From Halanaerobiales bacterium (GTDB lineage: Bacteria > Bacillota_F > Halanaerobiia > DY22613): a stretch of 9,209 bases of DNA. Shown here one piece after another: positions 4,727 to 9,209 of this stretch. The notes below the pieces were generated by a model. That model worked only from the letters and a program-made list of their open reading frames with translations, did not search any database and was not told where the DNA came from. Within the stretch, counting starts at the first letter, position 1, and each line of letters opens with the position of its first letter. The stretch spans positions 1 to 9,209 of the forward strand of contig JAGMES010000164.1 in assembly GCA_023128035.1 (NCBI GenBank), given 5' to 3'. Position numbers and translations under genes: made by a program.

Positions 4727-5740
4727 TTAACATATAATTTCCTCTTCTTGTTTTAGAGTTTGTATTTCTTCAAGTGATAAACCTGTCAATTCTTTGACTC
4801 TCGAAATCAATATATTTGCTGATAACATTCTCATTACTACTTCCCTCATAGCCTCTGCTTTACCTTCTATACGACCTATCTCTATACCCTCAGCCCTACC
4901 TTTTAAACGATAAGATGAAACAAACTCCATACACTTCTCAACCTCCTTTTCACCTAATTCGTTTTTTAATCTCTTACGATAGATTTCTTCTTCATTTTCA
5001 GTGAGAGGTAAATACGTCTCAAAAAATGTTACCAAAAACTCAATCTTCACTTCTATCTTTTCTTTTTCTGTCCAATCCATTTTACTTATTAACGCCGCTG
5101 CAACTGGATTATTGCTCTTTATAAACTTCTTCCATGATTCTTTTCTTAATTGAATTCTAAAAAATTTAAACTCTAAAGTTTTCAAAAATGGAAACTCTAT
5201 TATAAAACTATCTGGTTCTATTATTTTTGCATCATGAGAGTAAATAACTATTGGAATAATTTTATGTTGATGCTTTTTATACAACTCAGCAAAATAACGA
5301 TACATATTTTCATTATAGTCTGCTAATCTCTGGGCCTGGCTTTCTACATGAAATAGTATTACTCCATCTTCCCTCTTAGTTTTGTCTCTACAAGAATATC
5401 TACATAGTGTTTTGTGAACTCCTTATAATCAGTTATTACTTCCTCTCTTAAAAACTTTACATGATTTTTGTCCATATCTTTGATAATTTCAGGAAAAAAT
5501 AACTCCACAAACTCTACAAAAAACATTTCCAAAAGAGTGTTTAAAGTCGAGGTAATAACTACGTTAATACCTCTTAGGTTTAACGACTTCAGAAGGTTAT
5601 TTGAACTCCCACTAAAGTTTTTAAATTGTTCTAGTTCTTTCACCCCCACCTATAGGGAAGAGAGACTTCGCCTTCTAAAATGTCGTTAAACAAGGCATCA
5701 TGTTTTTTCTACTTACCTTCCTGTTTTCCACACATAACAT
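4727..5740 (-). pseudogene. Rpn-family PD-(D/E)XK putative transposase/nuclease, copy 2, multiply disrupted
   Basis: This is the paralogue of the gene at 547-1391. The original start is ATG at 5738-5740, with GAGGAG upstream. Lesions: (i) the T-run at 5703-5708 has six T's where copy 1 has seven, a frameshift after about ten codons; (ii) a ~145-nt insertion at 5541-5685; (iii) one base lost near 5370 (between VETKLR and the VILIHVESQ equivalent). A 48-nt in-frame stretch present in copy 1 (LRMLLEMKLDDLKNEF) is missing near 5040. Its C-terminal half, open from 5305 to 4727, keeps the region that copy 1 lost by its 16-nt deletion (KFFRIQLRK). Its C-terminal coil differs from copy 1 (AEGIEIGRIEGKAEAMREVV, with EIGRIEG-type repeats common at the end of such proteins). 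Neither copy is intact, so neither is likely to make full-length nuclease. Confidence 0.85.
5541..5685 (-). mobile_element. ~145-nt insertion with hairpin ends, probably a minimal IS200/IS605-type derivative
   Basis: Copy 1 reads AAAAGAGTTTTAAACAAGG where copy 2 has about 145 extra bases inside the same flanks, at a TTTAA-type site with no obvious target duplication. One end carries a hairpin at 5549-5573: a 6-bp stem GAGGTA/TACCTC, one mismatched base, a 4-bp stem TAAC/GTTA and a 3-nt loop. A stem interrupted by a mismatched or unpaired base near an element end is typical of sites bound by Y1 (TnpA) transposases. The other end (minus strand) has a smaller stem GAAG-TCTCT-CTTC. GTTTAACGAC at 5578-5587 is inverted at 5683-5692. 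No transposase or TnpB gene fits in this length. The middle resembles the 3' tail of such elements (FKNFSGSSNNLLKSLNLRG on the minus strand), so it may be a deletion derivative (PATE/MITE-like). Confidence 0.6.
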
Positions 5741-5771
5741 ACAATCACTCCTCAGATAATGAAATACAATT

Positions 5772-5790
5772 AATTTAAATCTAAGGTAGT
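5772..5790. repeat. Motif AATTTAAATCTAAGGTAGT upstream of Rpn-type copy 2
   Basis: Identical to 1421-1439 upstream of copy 1, and one base different from both arms of the inverted repeat at 7860-7913 (AAAGTAGT instead of AAGGTAGT). It lies about 30 nt upstream of the former start codon, within the conserved upstream block that runs to 5960. The stretch 5741-5996 otherwise holds only this block, including a TTGACA-17-TATTGT outward promoter-like pair. Confidence 0.7.
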
Positions 5791-5996
5791 GGGAATTATT
5801 ACTATATATAATCCGAATTTATTTCTTTATCAGTTTGAAACAATAAAATTTATATTTTAGCAGGAAAGTAAATAAATTCTTATCTTTAATTTACCATTAC
5901 AGCTATCAGATTTCAAGAGTTTTAAGTAACTTTTTTTGACAAAATTCATTTATTGGTTTATTGTTTTAAATCTTTAAATTAGCAACTCATACTAAT

Positions 5997-6061
5997 AATA
6001 AAACCCCTTTAAGTAAATATTAGTTGTTTTTCAACCTATATCTACTTAAAGAGGTTTTATT
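5997..6061 (-). terminator. Long stem-loop terminator after the PIN-like remnant
   Basis: The 19-nt arms at 5997-6015 and 6043-6061 pair at 18 positions, with one C/A mismatch. The loop carries its own small hairpin GTTG-TTTTT-CAAC (6023-6035). On the minus strand the stem ends in GGGGTTTTATTATT. It begins 4 nt past the stop codon of the third gene of the Xre-ImmA operon. Confidence 0.8.
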
Positions 6062-6064
6062 AGT

Positions 6065-6489
6065 CTAAAAGAAATCATCATATAATTCATCCATTTTGTG
6101 AAAAAAATCACTCCAGCTTGGATTCTTTGCTTTATCTGATTTAGTTAGATAGTATGAATACTTATATAATTTACGTAACTCAACTTTCTTTCCCAAATTA
6201 GTTTTAACTAAATAATAAATAATTTCATATGGCCTAATTGCTTGCACATTATCTAAATTCGTTTTTAAATCTTCTGCTTATTCTATAAGCCTTAAAGCAT
6301 TATAGTCATGTGAACAAAAATATAAATATTCCTTAGTTGCAATATGGGCCAGCGATTTAACCTCACCTCGATCATCACTATTATCCAATTTAGGGTCATA
6401 AGCTGTACAATATGAAATAGTGTATTATTTTCAATCAAAGATATAACGGCTTGATTTTGGACATCCGTATTTACAAGATTTAATTTCAT
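6065..6489 (-). pseudogene. PIN-like protein, third gene of the Xre-ImmA operon, frameshifted and with an in-frame stop
   Basis: The gene begins at ATG 6487-6489, 3 nt after the peptidase stop codon, so it is the third gene of that operon. Its start reads MKLNLVNTDVQNQAVISLIE. Around 6412-6430 the coding frame shifts to SYCTAYDPKLDNSDDRGEVKSLAHIA...YFCSHDYNALRLIE. A TAA at 6278-6280 then interrupts the same frame, which continues as AEDLKTNLDNVQAIRPYEIIYYL... to the true stop at 6065. Repaired, it would have about 140 residues. NTD near the start, D-x-GE-x-xS-xxxA in the middle and SHDxxA further on resemble PIN-type nuclease motifs, which would suit the toxin or effector of the module. This assignment is from motifs only. 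Loss of the effector while regulator and peptidase stay intact is a common decay pattern of such modules. Confidence 0.6.
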
Positions 6490-6492
6490 GGG

Positions 6493-7347
6493 CTAACTCC
6501 CAAAAAAGTCTTTGATTTCTTCTAAATCTTCTATATCAATTTCTTCTTCTATTCCAAAATCAAATAAAGTCTTATTAAAAATATCTAAATCCTCACTTAA
6601 TTCATTTAATGAAATTTTTCCATCCTCATAGTTTAGAATAAATTCTTCTAAAGCTGGACCATCCACACCAGATTTTTTTGTTCGTTGATTTAATAATTTA
6701 AAAGTAGTTTCATCAACATTGAGCCCAATTAAGTAATATTTATCGCCTTCATTTCTTACAGATTCTCTTATAAGTTCAGTAAATTGTTTATCATCTATAA
6801 CTTCAATTTCTCGAAACCGTCTAACAATTGCTTTATAGGGAAGTTTATATTCACAATGCAACCTAGCAATTAAACGTAGCAAACTCAAATGACCCCAACT
6901 TTTTAAACTTATTTCTCCCTTATTTACTTTTTTAATCTCTTCTTGCAAAGTTTCAATAGGTAGTAATAATTCAGCAGCAAAACGATTGGCTTTGCACTCT
7001 CTTGCATCTTCTCTATCAATTGAAAACCTACAAATTGTCCAATCAATTTTTTCATAGTGATGATATAACTCATGTCCTAAAGCAAAAATTTGCTTATCAT
7101 AATATTCATAGGTATTCAAACCAACAAAAGCAATTATTTTATTGATTTCTTTTGATCTTATATATAATGCCGAGAAAATATTATTTTGTTTATCACCTGT
7201 TTCAATTGGAAGATATAGAATTTGAATACCTATTTCACGAATAAGTTTAAAAATGTTATCTCCCAAGGGACCCATTCCAAAACCATACATATTTCGCTTT
7301 TCTTTAACTAATCGTTCAATTTCATAAATATCTTGTTTATCCAACAT
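6493..7347 (-). CDS. ImmA/IrrE-family zinc metallopeptidase
   Basis: A 284-residue cytoplasmic protein. ImmA/IrrE (COG2856, DUF955) peptidases cleave or relieve HTH repressors, as ImmA does for ImmR in ICEBs1, and are also frequent next to toxin genes. The zinc site is clear: H92-E93-L-Y-H96 in ALGHELYHHYE, and the downstream E117-C-K-A-N-R-F-A-A-E-L-L-L-P block, where E117 is the likely third ligand. Residues 1-90 form the usual N-terminal part; 131-284 form a longer C-terminal region ending in a very acidic stretch (EEEIDIEDLEEIKDFF). The start is ATG at 7345-7347 with AAGGAGA 7 nt upstream. The upstream regulator's stop is 1 nt away, so the genes are co-transcribed and probably coupled. 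It likely acts on the adjacent Xre protein. Confidence 0.9.
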   Translation of the reverse strand: MLDKQDIYEIERLVKEKRNMYGFGMGPLGDNIFKLIREIGIQILYLPIETGDKQNNIFSALYIRSKEINKIIAFVGLNTYEYYDKQIFALGHELYHHYEKIDWTICRFSIDREDARECKANRFAAELLLPIETLQEEIKKVNKGEISLKSWGHLSLLRLIARLHCEYKLPYKAIVRRFREIEVIDDKQFTELIRESVRNEGDKYYLIGLNVDETTFKLLNQRTKKSGVDGPALEEFILNYEDGKISLNELSEDLDIFNKTLFDFGIEEEIDIEDLEEIKDFFGS

Positions 7348-7348
7348 T

Positions 7349-7687
7349 TTAAGTTCTCCTTAAACGATGATGTTTTCTAAGACGTAAGACCATAGAAATC
7401 ATTTGATTAAACCCTTTTTTTTCTTTTTCAGACTGTGTTTCGCCAAGCATAGCAATAAAAATATCCGAATTACTTTCCTCTTCTAGAATTTCTTCAAAAT
7501 TAATATTTAATTCTTTTAAAAGCGCATTTAATTGTGATAACGAGGGTAAATGATTTTTACATTCAATTCTACTTATTATATTACGATTCATATTTGTTAA
7601 CTTTGCTAATTCCTCTTGCGTCAATTCCAATTGCCTTCTTTTTTGTTCAACAATCTTTCCCAACTTCTCTAAAGAGATTTGTTTCAA
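7349..7687 (-). CDS. Xre-family HTH transcriptional regulator
   Basis: A 112-residue DNA-binding protein. Residues about 8-62 form a lambda-repressor-like helix-turn-helix (LGKIVEQKRRQLELTQEELAKL, then NMNRNIISRIECKNHLPSLSQLNALLKELNI). The rest is a charged linker and a basic C-terminal tail (LRLRKHHRLRRT). The start codon is TTG at 7685-7687 with GGGGGTG 5 nt upstream; no ATG lies between it and the HTH. It is first in the operon with the zinc peptidase and the broken PIN-like gene. Inverted and direct ATGATAC/GTATCAT sites lie directly upstream (7702-7753), so it probably represses its own operon and the neighbouring peptidase relieves it. Helix assignment is firm; the target sites are inferred. 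Confidence 0.9.
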   Translation of the reverse strand: MKQISLEKLGKIVEQKRRQLELTQEELAKLTNMNRNIISRIECKNHLPSLSQLNALLKELNINFEEILEEESNSDIFIAMLGETQSEKEKKGFNQMISMVLRLRKHHRLRRT

Positions 7688-7701
7688 CGTTACACCCCCA
7701 C

Positions 7702-7753
7702 TTATGATACTTTCTATATCATATTATATGTGCACCTATATTAATATGATACT
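7702..7753 (-). promoter_or_regulatory. Probable operator/promoter of the Xre-ImmA operon
   Basis: TATCATATTA (7717-7726) and TAATATGATA (7742-7751) are perfect 10-bp inverted arms around a 15-nt spacer. TTATGATACT (7702-7711) nearer the gene repeats the half-site ATGATACT, also seen at 7746-7753. On the minus strand TTGATT, 16 nt and TATCAT form a plausible promoter whose -10 lies in the outer half-site. Binding of the Xre protein here would block transcription. Confidence 0.6.
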
Positions 7754-7859
7754 ATACATAGCAAAAAAATCAACTTTTTTAAAATATTTTTACCTCCATT
7801 TTCTATTGCGTAAATATTCCTAACTTTATATCGTTATTTTACTTGAAATGTTCACAGAT

Positions 7860-7913
7860 AATTTAAATCTAAAGTAGTAAAAATGATAATTTTAACTACT
7901 TTAGATTTAAATT
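7860..7913. repeat. Perfect 19-bp inverted repeat with a 16-nt spacer
   Basis: AATTTAAATCTAAAGTAGT (7860-7878) and ACTACTTTAGATTTAAATT (7895-7913) are exact reverse complements. The same 19-mer with one change occurs once upstream of each Rpn-type copy (1421-1439, 5772-5790). It has no T-run and little GC, so it is not a typical terminator. It might be a solo pair of element ends, the scar of an excised element, or a protein-binding palindrome. Confidence 0.8.
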
Positions 7914-7923
7914 ATTAACTAAG

Positions 7924-7945
7924 AAAAAAACACCTTTTCAGGTGT
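7924..7945 (-). terminator. Rho-independent terminator downstream of the RelE-like toxin gene
   Basis: ACACCT (7930-7935), TTTC, AGGTGT (7940-7945), followed on the minus strand by TTTTTTTCTT. It has the same hairpin sequence as 1644-1659. It ends about 100 nt past the toxin stop. A second hairpin with imperfect ACATG/CATGT arms lies between them at about 7968-7993. Confidence 0.7.
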
Positions 7946-8045
7946 GAAAATTGAACAGTTATAATAAACATGCGAGTGAATACTCCTCACATGTACAGAT
8001 TCCATTCCAAAAACATTTCTAGCCAAAACATAAAGTTTTAAATGG

Positions 8046-8459
8046 TTATTCTTTTTCTAACTCTTTTAAGAGTTTATTTAACCTTTTAGCAGTTTCTTTA
8101 TATATCATATTATCGTCTCTCCGAACGCCTATAATCAGGACTTTTACCATTGAATCATCCTGAATAACTTTGTAAGCTATCCTAATTGAGGCTTTTCCTT
8201 TTATTTTTACGGCTGAACATCCGGTAAGATTAAATCCATATTTATTTCCAAGTGGCTCTCCATAACCTCCTTGGTCTTTAGTAAGTGGATTTACGGATAT
8301 TTTTAATAAAGCCCCTAAAACTTTTTGTAAATGTCCGCTTTTTTGAACCTCATGTAAGTCAGCATAGGCTTCTTTTACAAAACCTATATCATATTTTGCA
8401 TTTAACCCTTTTTCAGACAAAATGGACATAAGTAGTTTATCTATATCCTTTTTATTCAC
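8046..8459 (-). CDS. RelE/ParE-superfamily toxin of a type II toxin-antitoxin pair
   Basis: A 137-residue cytoplasmic protein. RelE-like toxins cleave mRNA at the ribosome; ParE-like ones poison gyrase, and the sequence alone does not decide between them. The RelE/ParE fold is visible from about residue 22: YDIGFVKEAYADLHEV, LKISVNPLTKDQGGYGEPLGN, then strands with SIRIAYKVIQ and KVLIIGVRRDDNMIYKETAKRL, which hold the basic residues expected near the active site. An extra N-terminal helix (MNKKDIDKLLMSILSEKG) precedes it. The start is GTG at 8457-8459, overlapping the antitoxin stop by 4 nt (GTGA), as usual for translationally coupled toxin-antitoxin genes. Confidence 0.85.
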   Translation of the reverse strand: MNKKDIDKLLMSILSEKGLNAKYDIGFVKEAYADLHEVQKSGHLQKVLGALLKISVNPLTKDQGGYGEPLGNKYGFNLTGCSAVKIKGKASIRIAYKVIQDDSMVKVLIIGVRRDDNMIYKETAKRLNKLLKELEKE

Positions 8460-8818
8460 TCAAATTCCACCTCATCCATCGCCTTTAAGAGGTCATCTTT
8501 TGATATATTAAAATCCTTTACCATATCTGAAAATTTTGCAACAACTGGAGATTCTAATCTATTAAAAACCGATTCATAAAAATTCATTTCCTCAGCCTCA
8601 TTTAAATGCTTGAGAAATATCAAAATCTCCATAATAAAACGAAAGTCATCAAAATTAATTATAGCTTTTTTAGTAATACCATCCTGTTGTATAAAAAATG
8701 GTTCTTCTGAGTCAATAATTTTAGCTAACTGACCACGATTATACTTAGAAATCGTATGAGAATTACGATTAAGAAGATCAAGCAATTCAGAAACATCATA
8801 AGGTAAAGACATTGACAT
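8456..8818 (-). CDS. Phd/YefM-like antitoxin partner of the RelE-like toxin
   Basis: About 120 residues. The start is taken as ATG at 8816-8818, 5 nt after AAGGAG; a GTG at 8824 is only 1 nt from that site. A second ATG two codons later is possible. The N-terminal half (VSELLDLLNRNSHTISKYNRGQLAKIID, then EPFFIQQDGITKKAIINFDDFRFIMEIL) matches the Phd/YefM layout: a DNA-binding helix-strand part followed by a hydrophobic strand and a helix. The acidic C-terminal part (SKDDLLKAMDEVEFE) would wrap the toxin. It precedes the toxin and overlaps it by 4 nt. It should neutralise the toxin and, with it, repress the promoter at 8888-8916. Family membership rests on motif layout and gene order. Confidence 0.75.
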   Translation of the reverse strand: MSMSLPYDVSELLDLLNRNSHTISKYNRGQLAKIIDSEEPFFIQQDGITKKAIINFDDFRFIMEILIFLKHLNEAEEMNFYESVFNRLESPVVAKFSDMVKDFNISKDDLLKAMDEVEFE

Positions 8819-8887
8819 ACCCACTCCTTCTCAACTCCTTTCTATTAATATAATCAATAGCTAAGTAACATATGCATCATTTACTAT

Positions 8888-8929
8888 ATTTTAACATAGT
8901 TTTTGTAAGAATTCAATGCAAAAGTTGCA
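8888..8929 (-). promoter_or_regulatory. Promoter and possible operator of the toxin-antitoxin operon
   Basis: On the minus strand TTGAAT (8911-8916), 17 nt and TAAAAT (8888-8893) form a strong sigma-A-type promoter about 70 nt upstream of the antitoxin start. TGCAA-AAG-TTGCA (8917-8929), a 5-bp palindrome directly upstream of the -35, is a candidate binding site. Confidence 0.6.
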
Positions 8930-9000
8930 GCACTTTCTGCATATCTTTCTTTACAATCTAAAAAAATTATTTATTCATAATTTAACAACAGTTCGTCGCC

Positions 9001-9180
9001 TTATAATAGAGATACTCTTTCTTTATCATTATAATTTGCTGTAGTCAAGACTACTACTAATTCTGAGTTTCTAAGTTTATCCTCTATAGCTTTAAATGCC
9101 ATATCAAGTTTCGGGCCAATATCAAAAATCAAATCCTTTATCTTCTCCCATCTTACCTTTTCAGGTACAAAGGTAACTAT
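9001..9180 (-). pseudogene. Unidentified C-terminal gene fragment at the right edge
   Basis: On the minus strand an open frame runs from a TGA at 9181-9183 to a TAA at 9001-9003 and encodes about 59 residues (VTFVPEKVRWEKIKDLIFDIG, then KLDMAFKAIEDKLRNSELVVVLTTANYNDKERVSLL). It has the regular hydrophobic pattern of real coding sequence but no start codon or ribosome binding site. The upstream bases to 9209 have stops in the same frame. It looks like the end of a gene with a frameshift near 9180. The family is not recognised. The stretch 8930-9000 between it and the toxin-antitoxin promoter holds nothing I can identify. Confidence 0.35.
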
Positions 9181-9209
9181 TCAATCGCTAACTAAAAAGT
9201 AAAGCTTTT

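Noticed and set aside
5359..5649. Separate minus-strand protein of 96 residues
   Set aside because: Its first ~35 residues are inserted-element sequence and the rest is Rpn-type copy 2 up to a frameshift. It is a chimera made by the insertion, not a gene in its own right.
5468..5689. Plus-strand frame of 73 codons over the insertion in Rpn-type copy 2
   Set aside because: It is a shadow of the disrupted minus-strand gene plus inserted sequence.

Overview
The window is very AT-rich. Genes have strong AGGAGG/GAGGTG-type ribosome binding sites, TTG/GTG as well as ATG starts, TTGaca/TAtaaT-like promoters and many stem-loop-plus-T-run terminators. This points to a low-GC Bacillota, most likely a member of the Clostridia. 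The YgjP-type remnant reads like clostridial or Thermoanaerobacter homologues (from memory, not searched). Almost everything lies on the minus strand. The region looks accessory and decaying: intact islands sit among gene fragments, duplications and small insertions.

Layout, left to right. (1) 1-82: the start of a gene leaving the window, with a hydrophobic N-terminus. (2) 253-572: gene debris closed by a minus-strand terminator. (3) 547-1391: first copy of a PD-(D/E)XK Rpn-type putative transposase/nuclease gene, broken by a 16-nt deletion, with a conserved ~200-nt upstream block. (4) 1682-2010: truncated and frameshifted YgjP-like metallopeptidase. (5) 2108-2251, plus strand: a small unlisted gene for a 47-residue Met-rich peptide with a run of Met every third residue. 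It converges on (6) 2425-4248, a complete YcaO-domain protein of the E. coli YcaO type with an added C-terminal Cys cluster. The two share a perfect 12-bp-stem bidirectional terminator. A four-unit 10-bp tandem repeat sits between the ycaO start and a likely extended -10 promoter. (7) 4537-4719: another coding remnant. (8) 4727-5740: second Rpn-type copy, broken by different lesions, one of them a ~145-nt insertion that looks like a minimal IS200/IS605-type element. (9) 6065-7687: an Xre regulator, an ImmA/IrrE-type zinc peptidase and a broken PIN-like third gene, in operon order behind a palindromic operator. (10) 8046-8818: a RelE/ParE-like toxin with a Phd/YefM-like antitoxin and a clear promoter. 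(11) 9001-9180: another fragment.

The most interesting unit is the Met-repeat peptide and its convergent YcaO. YcaO enzymes activate backbone amides with ATP, often on ribosomal peptides, and MxxM repeats are typical of Cu(I)/Ag(I)-binding peptides. The pair could be a minimal RiPP-like system making a modified, metal-binding Met-rich peptide. That is inference. This YcaO belongs to the E. coli subgroup linked to ribosomal protein S12 methylthiolation, and no transporter, protease or partner cyclodehydratase is visible here. The surrounding toxin-antitoxin modules and Rpn copies are typical of mobile or plastic genome regions.
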